Origin: Acidobacteriaceae bacterium
GTDB lineage: Bacteria; Acidobacteriota; Terriglobia; Terriglobales; Acidobacteriaceae
Direction of reading: 5' to 3'
Assembly (NCBI GenBank): GCA_003134855.1
Contig: PLCS01000012.1
Span: forward strand, 1 to 64,000
Length of the DNA: 64,000 nucleotides
Under the pieces are notes generated by a model. It did not search any database, was not told the DNA's origin, and was given only the letters and a program-made list of their open reading frames with translations. This document shows positions 8,809-16,215 of the stretch, in pieces. Position numbers and translations under genes: made by a program. Within the stretch, counting starts at the first letter, position 1. The number at the start of each line of letters is the position of its first letter.

Positions 8809-10014
8809 CTACATCCCTCCCTTGCCGAGGAGGATGCCGATGCCGTAGGTGACTGCGCCTTCGAGAGCGCCGACGACGGTCATCTCCAGGCCGGAGGACC
8901 ACCAACTGCGGACGGTGATCAGCGATTTGGCCGCGCCGACGGCGAAGTGGGCGGCGAGCGAGATAACGGCGGCGGCGATGACCGCATCGATTCCAGTCAG
9001 GAAGAAGAAGGGAATGATGGGGATGGCCGCGCCGACGGCAGTGGAGAGCGCGCCCGAGCCGGCGGAGACCAAGGGGTTGGCGAGCGCTTCTTCGCTGGTG
9101 CCCAACCGCTCCGAGGCCAGCGCGCGGAGCAACTGCTCGGGGTCGTTGGCGATGTGGTTGACCATGTTTTGGGAGTCTTCTTCGGGCAGGCCCTTGACCT
9201 GGTAGTAGAGTGAGAGCAGCTCGCGGGCTTCGGGGCCGTTCATCTGGATGGCTTCGCGCTCGCGGGCGATTTCGGCCAGGTAGATTTCGCGCTCGCTCTT
9301 GGCGGCCAGATATGCGCCGGAGCCCATCGAGAGGGCTGAGGCGATGAGGCCGGAGAGGCCGGCCAGGAGCACGTATTTGCTGTCGCCGGCGGTGGCGCCG
9401 CTGACGCCGCTGACGATGCCGAAGATGGCTCCGAGGCCGTCGTTGACGCCGTAGATGGCGTCGCCGATCCAACTGCCCGGCTGCTTGCGGCCCTGGGCGC
9501 GCTTGGCCAGCATCTCATCGAGAACCGCCTGGGCGCTGATCTTGTGCGCGCCGGCGGGCGCCGGATAGTGGCCGCGCAGGAGCGAGCCCAGCTCCTTGTA
9601 GTGGTCCTTCTCGTCCTCGATGACGTGTTCGAGAATGGCGACGGATTCCGGGTCGCCCAGGCCTTTGAGTTGCTCGCCATAACTAGCTATTGCCCGGCTT
9701 TCCTCGATCTCCAGGCGCCTGAGGGCCATGCGGATGCCGCCGGCGCGGTTGGCCAGCGAGTCAGCCTCGCCGCCGGGCTTGCCGTGGTAGACCGGCGCAG
9801 TTCCGCCCAATTCCACGATGCGTCCGTGCCACAATTCCGCGTGCTCCCACTCGGCGCCGGCCAGGTGGCGCAGCACCTGGGAGCGCACCGGGTCGGTGTC
9901 CCTATCGGCCAGGGCCAGATAGGTGTGGTAGCCCTCCATCTCGGCCTTCCAATTGCCTTCCAACGTCGTCAGAATCTTCTTCAGTTTGGCGCTACTCAAT
10001 GTTTCCCTGGCCAT
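8809..10014 (-). CDS. Ferritin-like/VIT1 fusion iron transporter (MbfA type)
   Basis: A 401-aa fusion. Residues ~15-150 form a rubrerythrin/ferritin-like four-helix domain with metal-ligand motifs EMEGYHTYL, GAEWEHAELWH, EIEESRAIASY and EDEKDHY. Residues ~180-401 form a VIT1/CCC1 membrane transporter (DAIYGVNDGLGAIFGIVSG, SMGSGAYLAAKSE, and C-terminal hydrophobic helices). This is the architecture of membrane-bound ferritin MbfA, an Fe2+ exporter in alpha-proteobacteria. An iron or manganese efflux role is inferred. The ATG at 10014 has GAGGAG upstream, so a longer upstream reading is rejected. Confidence 0.9.
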   Translation of the reverse strand: MARETLSSAKLKKILTTLEGNWKAEMEGYHTYLALADRDTDPVRSQVLRHLAGAEWEHAELWHGRIVELGGTAPVYHGKPGGEADSLANRAGGIRMALRRLEIEESRAIASYGEQLKGLGDPESVAILEHVIEDEKDHYKELGSLLRGHYPAPAGAHKISAQAVLDEMLAKRAQGRKQPGSWIGDAIYGVNDGLGAIFGIVSGVSGATAGDSKYVLLAGLSGLIASALSMGSGAYLAAKSEREIYLAEIAREREAIQMNGPEARELLSLYYQVKGLPEEDSQNMVNHIANDPEQLLRALASERLGTSEEALANPLVSAGSGALSTAVGAAIPIIPFFFLTGIDAVIAAAVISLAAHFAVGAAKSLITVRSWWSSGLEMTVVGALEGAVTYGIGILLGKGGM

Positions 10015-10179
10015 CCGTTTCTCCTCGCTTTGCATTGAGAATACGGCATTTGAGGAAGATTCAGTAGCCGTAACTGGCCAGAAAAACGAAATTGGAAGGC
10101 CAACAGGCGCTTGCGCGTCTTGGGGTTCGTCGGGCACCGGCGATCCTCATGCGCCGTCGCGTACGGGACTCCGAAAATC

Positions 10180-10224
10180 TTGTTGGTTGCGCCACCCCCA
10201 CGCTGAAGCGCGGGGCTAACAACC
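10180..10224. repeat. Imperfect hairpin with CGCTGAAGCG core
   Basis: The 345-base gap before dnaB holds an imperfect hairpin: GGTTGCGCCACCCC and GGGGCTAACAACC flank a perfect CGCTGAAGCG core. No gene is seen in the gap. It resembles intergenic repeat elements elsewhere in the window by design, not by sequence. Confidence 0.45.
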
Positions 10225-10359
10225 GTTGCGCCTATGGCGCGGGGCAACATCATCCTGAGTGCAAGTTTCAGAAGCAAAGACTTTTGGCGTTGTTTTCCAC
10301 TACTTCTCATGAATCTTCACAACCCTTGCCTGCCCGCTCTCGGCCTAGACTCAACTGAT

Positions 10360-11745
10360 ATGGCCACTCTTCCCAACCTGGCATTCGACAGCGGATTGCC
10401 GGCCAATGTCGAAGCCGAAAAAACCATTCTCGGCGCCATCCTGCTCGACAACGCCGCCCACGCCGAGGCCAAAGAAAAGCTCAGCGAGGACGACTTCTCG
10501 CTCGACTCGCACCGCCGCATCTTCCTGCGCATGACCGAGTTGATGGACGCGCAGCGGGCCGTGGACATTGTGACGCTGGCCGCCGAGCTGGACCGCTACA
10601 AAGAGCGCGACGCCATCGGCGGCGTGGCCTACCTGGCTTCGCTCACCGAGGGTTTGCCGCGCCGCCCGGTGATCGAAGAGTACATCCGCATCGTCAAGGA
10701 CAAGAGCCTGCTGCGCAAGCTGATGCTGATCTGCTCGGCGGCCATCGCGCGCGCAGCCGACCAGGGCGAGACGGCTCTGGAGGTCCTGAACGCCGCCGAA
10801 ACGCAACTGATGGAGGTCAGCGAAAAAGGCCTCACCGGCGGCTTGCAGAGCCTGGAAAAGATCGTCGAGGGCTCCTTTGGCAACATCGACAATTTGTACA
10901 AGCAGAGCCGCGAGGTCACCGGCCTGGCCACCGACTTCACGCAGTTTGACGTGATGACCAGCGGCCTGCAAAAGGGCGAGTTGATCATCATCGCCGCCCG
11001 TCCCTCGATGGGCAAAACCGCGCTGGCCATCAACATCGCCCAGAACGCGGCCGTCAACCACGAGGCCATCGTGGCCGTCTTCAGCCTGGAGATGAGCAAG
11101 GAGTCGCTGCTGCGCCGCATGCTGGCCTCGCAGGCTTGGGTGGACCAGCAGAAGCTGCAAAAGGGCTTCCTGGGCCGCGAGGACCACGACAAGCTTACCA
11201 ATGCGCTGGGTCAACTGGTGGACTCGCGCATTTTTATCGACGACACGGCCGGCATCTCGCTGGCCGAAATGCGCGCCAAGGCGCGGCGGCTCAAGCAGAA
11301 CGCCGGCGGCCTCGACCTGGTGGTGGTGGACTATTTGCAGTTAATGTCGGCCACGCTGCCTTCCAACAACAAAAAGAGCTACGAAAACCGCACGCAGGAG
11401 GTCTCGGCGATCTCCCGCGGCCTGAAAGCGCTGGCCAAGGAGCTGAACGTGCCGGTGGTGGCGCTCTCGCAACTCTCCCGCGCCGGCGTGCAGCGCAAGG
11501 ACGACCATCGCCCCATGCTCAGCGACCTGCGCGAGTCCGGCTCCATCGAGCAGGACGCCGACGTAGTCGCATTTATTCACCGCGAAGCTTACTACAAGCA
11601 CGACGAAGAGATGAGCGAAGCCGACAAAGCCAAGTCGGAGATCATCATCGAAAAGCAGCGCAACGGGCCGACGGGCACGGTTCACCTGAACTTTATCGCC
11701 CGCTTTACGCGGTTTGAGAATCCCGAGTCGGAGCACGGGGTGTAG
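10360..11745 (+). CDS. dnaB: Replicative DNA helicase DnaB
   Basis: Hexameric 5'-3' helicase that unwinds DNA at the replication fork, 461 aa from ATG 10360. The N-terminal DnaB domain (NVEAEKTILGAILLDN, residues ~14-29) is followed by the RecA-like ATPase. Walker A is ARPSMGKTALA, Walker B is LVVVDYLQLM, and the DLRESGSIEQDADV segment is the DnaB-typical motif 4. No intein is present in the usual insertion sites. ATG 10309 gives a longer frame but adds a tail foreign to the family. The gene stands alone. Confidence 0.95.
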   Translation: MATLPNLAFDSGLPANVEAEKTILGAILLDNAAHAEAKEKLSEDDFSLDSHRRIFLRMTELMDAQRAVDIVTLAAELDRYKERDAIGGVAYLASLTEGLPRRPVIEEYIRIVKDKSLLRKLMLICSAAIARAADQGETALEVLNAAETQLMEVSEKGLTGGLQSLEKIVEGSFGNIDNLYKQSREVTGLATDFTQFDVMTSGLQKGELIIIAARPSMGKTALAINIAQNAAVNHEAIVAVFSLEMSKESLLRRMLASQAWVDQQKLQKGFLGREDHDKLTNALGQLVDSRIFIDDTAGISLAEMRAKARRLKQNAGGLDLVVVDYLQLMSATLPSNNKKSYENRTQEVSAISRGLKALAKELNVPVVALSQLSRAGVQRKDDHRPMLSDLRESGSIEQDADVVAFIHREAYYKHDEEMSEADKAKSEIIIEKQRNGPTGTVHLNFIARFTRFENPESEHGV

Positions 11746-11751
11746 GATTAT

Positions 11752-12456
11752 TCACGGCTCATTCAGAATCAGTGCGATGCGGCCTACGATCAACTCGCTG
11801 GGCGGCTCGCCGTGCTCCACTACGAGCAGGTCCACGGGGTAGGCGATGTTGTGCGGGCGCAGCACCAGCCGGTTGGCGACAAAGTCCACATAGCGCAACC
11901 TCAGGTGCGAGCCGTGGCGCACGGCGTAGAGGTTGGGCCGGTTGGGCCGGTAGGGAATCAGCGAGTTGTAGTGGCGGTCAATGAGCGCGAGGGCCTCGGG
12001 CAGAATCAGTGGCTCCATCGGCATGGCGTCGGCGGCGGAAATGCGGACGGCCACAAATCGCTGCCAGGCGCGGCGCGGGTTGGAGACGCGGGTGCGGATC
12101 GACTGTAGCAGACCGGCGGGCAGGTGAAGCATGGTCTGCGCGGCCGAGGGCCGGATGAACGGCTCAAAGAGCGCCGCCGCATGGGAGACGACCGGAACCG
12201 CGCTGCCTCCTTCGCCGGCCGGCAACCCCTCGTTGGAGAAAGTCGTGGGCAGCAGATCGCCGGCCGCCATGTGCTGCGCCGCCAGAATCTTATCGAGCGC
12301 CTCCAGCGAGAGCTGCCGCCGGCTGTGCAGGAAATTCGACAGATGCGATTGCCCAAAGCCGGTCTGGCGCGCCAGCAGCGAGACGCTGACAGTCCCCCGC
12401 TGGATCCTGCGCAGCAGTTCCAGGCGGAGCCGCTCATGCATTTGGGTAAAGTTCAT
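11752..12456 (-). CDS. XRE-type helix-turn-helix regulator with C-terminal unknown domain
   Basis: A 234-aa protein (from ATG 12456; GTG 12474 adds six residues). Residues ~4-60 carry a lambda-repressor-like helix-turn-helix: SVSLLARQTGFGQSHLSNFL followed by RRQLSLEALDKIL. The remaining ~170 residues match no family I know; they contain MEPLILPEALALIDRHY and RYVDFVANRLVLRPHN, which may be a sensor. Some peptidase-like S24 repressors have such a layout, but no catalytic Ser/Lys is evident. It is convergent with dnaB, ending seven bases after the dnaB stop. Confidence 0.75.
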   Translation of the reverse strand: MNFTQMHERLRLELLRRIQRGTVSVSLLARQTGFGQSHLSNFLHSRRQLSLEALDKILAAQHMAAGDLLPTTFSNEGLPAGEGGSAVPVVSHAAALFEPFIRPSAAQTMLHLPAGLLQSIRTRVSNPRRAWQRFVAVRISAADAMPMEPLILPEALALIDRHYNSLIPYRPNRPNLYAVRHGSHLRLRYVDFVANRLVLRPHNIAYPVDLLVVEHGEPPSELIVGRIALILNEP

Positions 12457-12984
12457 CTGTGGATAATCCGCCACCAGCTATGGGAACGAACGGTTCCCAT
12501 TTTCTTCCTGCAAACCTGGGTGGGCCGAGTGGCCTTCATTGTCGGCGCTTCTCCAGAAAATGGGAAGCGCGGGAGCAGAAAGCTGCTGGGAGAGATTGAC
12601 GCAAGAGAACCATCTTTCTAGATTAGTTTTACTTAATCTCGTAGTGGCCTGTGGGAATTTTTAGAAACGCTTCATTGCCGCAAGGCTGAATCGGACGATT
12701 TCTTGTCCCTATCAGCGGACAATGAACAATTGCCGGGAGATACAAATCTCTTCCGGCCTTCATATTCCTGCCCCAAAGCGCACAGCAGAGGCGCTCGGGG
12801 ATGGCCAAGACGATCTTCCGGGATCTGTGCGCTATGAGCATGACAACCAACGAGAGAATACGGGCGGCTATCCCCCATCAGGGCGCAAGAACCCTGAGCA
12901 GCTATGCCCGGTTTTTCCTGCATCGAGGAGACAGAATGACAGAGCAAAGTCCTCGGGAGAGCACGGGAATACGGAGAATTCGTC
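12457..12984. other. Intergenic region without a supported gene
   Basis: About 530 bases lie between the divergent HTH gene and the zinc-ribbon gene. Short open frames exist on both strands but lack ribosome sites, family resemblance and consistent codon use. It probably holds the promoters of both flanking genes; no clear -35/-10 pair was identified. Confidence 0.5.
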
Positions 12985-13194
12985 ATGGAATTGCGCGTGC
13001 ATTTGAAGATTTGCGAAGGGTGCGGTTGTCTTTGGTACCGCGCCCAAACCCAAGGGAGCGTGTACTGCAGAAGCTGTGAGGAGAAGCTGAAGGACTTTCC
13101 CACGCCGGAAAGCCGCAAACGGCGCGGACGCCCGTCTCGCAAGACGCTGGTCAGGGTCTGGGCGGTGGCGGAAGCAAACGGAGGTGCGGAATGA
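12985..13194 (+). CDS. Small zinc-ribbon protein
   Basis: A 69-aa basic protein with a four-cysteine ribbon: CEGCGCLWY then YCRSC about 15 residues later. The tail is rich in Arg and Lys (RKRRGRPSRKT). A nucleic-acid-binding zinc ribbon is the simplest reading. Its stop overlaps the start of the next gene by ATGA (13191-13194), so the two are translationally coupled and probably act together. Similar pairs occur in other acidobacteria, by my recollection. Confidence 0.7.
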   Translation: MELRVHLKICEGCGCLWYRAQTQGSVYCRSCEEKLKDFPTPESRKRRGRPSRKTLVRVWAVAEANGGAE

Positions 13195-13703
13195 GCGCAG
13201 CCCTTCAATTGCCAATGCTTTGGGGAGTGAGCAGTCCACAACGGGCAGGGTACGAAGAGCGGAGGAGATGGGAAGAAGGGCCGACAATCGTGCCGGCTGC
13301 AAAACCGGCCGCAAAAGCGCCTGCCGCCGGGCCGCTGGTCAGCCTGGGATTTTACCGGAAGCATACGGAGAGCCTGTTGCGGCGTTACCTCTATGCCTCG
13401 ATGCAGGTGGGCCGGGCGCCGAATATTCTGGGGGATCCAATCGCCCGGGGATGGTGCTCCAGCCGCCCGATCCGCACCTTCGAGGACGCGGTGATTTTCG
13501 TTCTCGACGTGGAGAATTGCCTGAACCAACTGGGTTCGCTGGACCGTATGCTGATTAGCCGCATTGTGCTTCAGGAGTACACCCAGGCCGAAACGGCTCA
13601 GATGCTGGGGATGTGCGTTCGCACCGTCAGCTACAAGCTGCCCGCCGCCCTGGACCGGCTGACGGAAAAGCTGCTGAAATCCGGCCTGCTGGTTCTGCCG
13701 TAG
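13191..13703 (+). CDS. Sigma-70 region 4-like DNA-binding protein
   Basis: A 170-aa protein whose C-terminal third resembles sigma factor region 4: a helical segment SLDRMLISRIVLQEYTQAE followed by helix-turn-helix AQMLGMCVRTVSYKLPAALDRL. The N-terminal half is Ala/Pro-rich with no region 2, so it is not a complete sigma factor. It has the ribosome site GGAGGTGC just before ATG 13191 and overlaps the zinc-ribbon gene by four bases. A regulatory role is inferred; the partner ribbon may assist DNA or polymerase binding. A hairpin follows 26 bases after the stop. Confidence 0.72.
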   Translation: MSAALQLPMLWGVSSPQRAGYEERRRWEEGPTIVPAAKPAAKAPAAGPLVSLGFYRKHTESLLRRYLYASMQVGRAPNILGDPIARGWCSSRPIRTFEDAVIFVLDVENCLNQLGSLDRMLISRIVLQEYTQAETAQMLGMCVRTVSYKLPAALDRLTEKLLKSGLLVLP

Positions 13704-13728
13704 TAAGGCGCTGAAAGGTCAACAGAAC

Positions 13729-13759
13729 AAGGGGAGCGCGCAGGTATGGCGCTCCCCTT
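13729..13759 (+). terminator. Hairpin terminator after the sigma-like gene
   Basis: AAGGGGAGCGC (13729-13739) pairs perfectly with GCGCTCCCCTT (13749-13759) around a nine-base loop. The T-run is weak (one TT pair, then CGCAATCTT). Confidence 0.75.
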
Positions 13760-13836
13760 CGCAATCTTGAACTGTTTCCGGAATACCGGCAGGATGGCGC
13801 GGTAGAATCGACTTTCCAAGGGAGGAGATCGATTCC

Positions 13837-14916
13837 ATGCATTCACTGCCTCGCTCAGCCACTTTCCTGGTTCTTCTGGCCGCAGCCGCGCTGGCCGCCC
13901 AGTCGCCTGCTCTGAAACCCACCACCGCAGCGGATGCGCCCACCCGCGACACCAGCTTCATCGACGCCCAGGGTACGGCGCACGTTACGCGTGTCGTTCC
14001 CATCCCGGCCGCTCTCAGCGCCCCGGCGAAACATTTGCTGAGCCGCGCCGAGCCGGATCAAGACCCTCCCGAGCCGCTGGCCCAGCGCCGCGCCCGGACC
14101 GACGCATGGGCGGTTACGGCCGCCACGGCCTGGAGCAAGCTCTGCCCCAACCAGCTCGTCGAAGACAAGATCGCCGGCGTCCCGGTCCGCATCATCACTC
14201 CAGACAGTATGCCCGAGGCCAACCGCGACCGGGTGCTGCTCAACCTGCACGGCGGCGGCTTCAACTCCGACTCCGGCTCTTATACCGAGTCGATTCCCAT
14301 CGCCGGCTACGCCAAAATCAAGGTTGTCGCCGTGCTCTACCGCCTGGCCCCCGAGCATCCCTTTCCCGCCGCCGTGGACGATTCTGTCGCCGTCTACCAG
14401 GAGCTGCTGAAGAGTTACAAGCCGGAGCACATCGTTATTTATGGAACCTCGGCCGGGGCGATTCTGACCGCCGAGGTCGCCGCCCAGCTCAAGCAATTGG
14501 GGCTGCCGCTGCCCGCGGCTCTGGGCATCTTCAGCGGCATGGGCGACTTTGCCCGCGATGGCGACTCGATCGCGCTCTATGGGCTGCGCGGCTTCGCAGG
14601 ACCCCTCGCTCCGCCCGGCGCAGGCCCACACGACCCGTATTACGTCACCACCACCGACCCCAGGGATCCGGTCCTCTCGCCCATCTACTCCGACCTGCGC
14701 GGCCTGCCGCCCACGCTCTTTGTCACCAGCGGGCGCGACCTGCTGCTGAGCGGCACGGTCAACCTGCATCGCGCCTACCTGAACGCCGGCGTCGATGCGC
14801 GCCTGGTGGTCTACGACGCCCTGCCCCACGCCTTCTGGTATGACACGAAGCTGCCGGAATCCATCGAAGCCAACAAGCTGATGGCGGAGTTCTTTGTGAA
14901 GCAACTGGGCAAGTAA
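13837..14916 (+). CDS. Secreted alpha/beta hydrolase (HSL-like esterase)
   Basis: A 359-aa esterase of the hormone-sensitive-lipase family. The signal peptide is MHSLPRSATFLVLLAAAALA, cleaved near AAQS. The oxyanion HGGGF motif lies near residue 133, and the nucleophile elbow is YGTSAGA (GxSxG). The catalytic Asp is in FVTSGRDLLL and the His in LPHAFWYD. It should hydrolyse short-chain esters in the periplasm or outside the cell. The ribosome site GGGAGGAG stands 10 bases before ATG 13837. It is a single gene, after a terminator. Confidence 0.88.
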   Translation: MHSLPRSATFLVLLAAAALAAQSPALKPTTAADAPTRDTSFIDAQGTAHVTRVVPIPAALSAPAKHLLSRAEPDQDPPEPLAQRRARTDAWAVTAATAWSKLCPNQLVEDKIAGVPVRIITPDSMPEANRDRVLLNLHGGGFNSDSGSYTESIPIAGYAKIKVVAVLYRLAPEHPFPAAVDDSVAVYQELLKSYKPEHIVIYGTSAGAILTAEVAAQLKQLGLPLPAALGIFSGMGDFARDGDSIALYGLRGFAGPLAPPGAGPHDPYYVTTTDPRDPVLSPIYSDLRGLPPTLFVTSGRDLLLSGTVNLHRAYLNAGVDARLVVYDALPHAFWYDTKLPESIEANKLMAEFFVKQLGK

Positions 14917-14943
14917 AGTGCGGGTTCCGTGCAAAATATACAA

Positions 14944-14987
14944 TTGAATCGCACTTTATATACGATTCAATCGCATTTTATGCACGA
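14944..14987. repeat. Two adjacent 22-bp direct repeats
   Basis: Unit 1 (14944-14965) begins TTGAATCGCACTTTATATAC and unit 2 (14966-14987) begins TTCAATCGCATTTTATGCAC; they differ at four positions and abut exactly. A further inverted half-copy (CGTGCAAAAT) lies just upstream near 14929. The segment is much AT-richer than its surroundings. It looks like a multi-site operator or the remnant of a mobile or plasmid-like element. Confidence 0.7.
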
Positions 14988-15228
14988 CTGAGAGCGCAGC
15001 GTATAGCGATAGACGGAAGCCACCCCTGGTACTCCACAGCCCAGCTCTCCCGCCAGCGCGCGCCGTGCGACTGGGCGTGGGTGCTGGAGCGCGTCATCGG
15101 GGAGCTGGGCGACATTCGCGAGGCGCGGTTGCGAAGGGTGAATTGGCCCGTCAGGCAGGGGACCTAGCCTTCCCGATCCATCCCGGCGTAGTTCCAAAAA
15201 CAAATTTTAAAAAAGGCAAAAATAGTTC
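14988..15228. other. Possible decayed gene remnant
   Basis: One plus-strand frame reads coherently for about 50 codons (roughly 15012-15167) with GC-rich codon use, containing LSRQRAPCDWAWVLERVIGE, but it has no start codon or ribosome site. It could be the tail of a deleted gene. I recognise no family. Followed by an AT-rich tract (15200-15225) that may be an UP element of the promoter below. Confidence 0.3.
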
Positions 15229-15257
15229 TTGACATTTTAAACTCTATTATGTAGAGT
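15229..15257 (+). promoter_or_regulatory. Sigma-70 type promoter for the membrane protein/wHTH pair
   Basis: A perfect TTGACA (15229-15234) is followed after 17 bases by TAGAGT (15252-15257, four of six consensus bases). A-rich tracts lie just upstream. The start codon of the next gene is 54 bases downstream. Confidence 0.7.
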
Positions 15258-15311
15258 ACTCCTTATTGAGGACAACTCTGAAAATCACCGGAACCTCCAA
15301 GGAGAATTGAA

Positions 15312-15911
15312 ATGACCGCAAACGCTGAAGAGTTGGAACTGAAAGACAGACTCAGCCTGATCGAATCCATGATCGCCGAGGGCCGGCGCACCACTGAAAG
15401 CTGGGGCTGGACCTTTGTCCTCTGGGGTGTGGCCTACTATATCGCCATAGCTTGGTCCGCCTGGGGAATCTATCGTTCGCTGGCCTGGCCGGTGACGATG
15501 GTAGCTGCCAGCGCGCTGACAGGTGTGTTTGCATCCCGCCAAAAGCACAGCCACCCCGAGACCAAGCTGGGCCGCGCCATGAGCTCAATCTGGACCGCCA
15601 TGGGCATCTCCATGTTTATTGTCCTGATGTGTCTCGCCATCAGCGGCAGGTTTAACCTGAACATCTTTGTCGCGATCATCGGGGCGATGCTTGGCATGGC
15701 CAATGCCACCTCCAGCCTGATTCTCAAATGGAAGATGCAGTTTGCCTGTGCTGTGGTCTGGTGGGCAGTGGCCGTGGTTGCATGCTTTGCTTCCGAAGCC
15801 GAGACAGGGATTGCGTTCCTGGCAGCGATCTTCTTCTGCCAGATCGTCTTCGGCATCTACGCAATGATGTGTGAATCCCGTAGACGCAGACAGGGGGCAA
15901 CCCATGCCTGA
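15312..15911 (+). CDS. Integral membrane protein of unknown function
   Basis: A 199-aa protein. A cytoplasmic N-terminal helix (ELELKDRLSLIESMIAEGRR) precedes five hydrophobic segments: near residues 34-50, 53-70, 95-113, 118-135 and 143-180. The end is basic (ESRRRRQG). No catalytic motif is visible. The ribosome site AAGGAG is seven bases before ATG 15312. Its last eight bases overlap a winged-helix regulator gene. Such membrane-protein/regulator pairs are common in acidobacteria (from memory) and suggest the regulator controls, or responds to, this protein. Confidence 0.75.
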   Translation: MTANAEELELKDRLSLIESMIAEGRRTTESWGWTFVLWGVAYYIAIAWSAWGIYRSLAWPVTMVAASALTGVFASRQKHSHPETKLGRAMSSIWTAMGISMFIVLMCLAISGRFNLNIFVAIIGAMLGMANATSSLILKWKMQFACAVVWWAVAVVACFASEAETGIAFLAAIFFCQIVFGIYAMMCESRRRRQGATHA

Positions 15912-16206
15912 GCTGCCGGAGCTGAATCCTGTGATCCACGGGAAGCTGCGCCTGGCCCTGCTCTCGCTGCTGGTTGGCGTGGAAGAGGCGGAGTTTACCT
16001 GGCTGCGCGCGAAGACCGGCTCGACCGACGGCAACCTGGGCGCGCAACTATTGAAACTCGAAGAAGCTGGCTACGTCTCGGTCGAAAAGAAATTTGTCCA
16101 GCGCAAGCCGCAGACTCTGTACCGCATGACCGAAGCCGGCCGCGCGGCGCTGACCGAATACGTCCAGGCCTTGAAGCAACTGCTCGGCGGAGCCATCGGC
16201 GCTTAA
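15904..16206 (+). CDS. Winged-helix transcriptional regulator
   Basis: A 100-aa single-domain regulator related to the MarR/PadR-like winged HTH group. Helices run LNPVIHGKLRLALLSLLVG and then FTWLRAKTGSTDGNLGAQLLKLEEAGYVS; the wing is VEKKFVQRKPQTLYRMT. Residues GNLGAQLLKLE form the recognition helix. A CAGGGGG ribosome site stands eight bases before ATG 15904, so this start is preferred over ATG 15871. It is translationally coupled to the membrane protein gene and probably autoregulates the pair from the promoter at 15229. Confidence 0.85.
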   Translation: MPELPELNPVIHGKLRLALLSLLVGVEEAEFTWLRAKTGSTDGNLGAQLLKLEEAGYVSVEKKFVQRKPQTLYRMTEAGRAALTEYVQALKQLLGGAIGA

Positions 16207-16215
16207 CCAGAGCCT

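Noticed and set aside
12801..13079. A 92-codon plus-strand frame upstream of the zinc-ribbon gene
   Set aside because: Overlaps the better supported zinc-ribbon gene, lacks a ribosome site and resembles nothing known.
13855..14943. A 362-codon minus-strand frame opposite the esterase gene
   Set aside because: Shadow of a conserved esterase with signal peptide and intact catalytic motifs on the plus strand.
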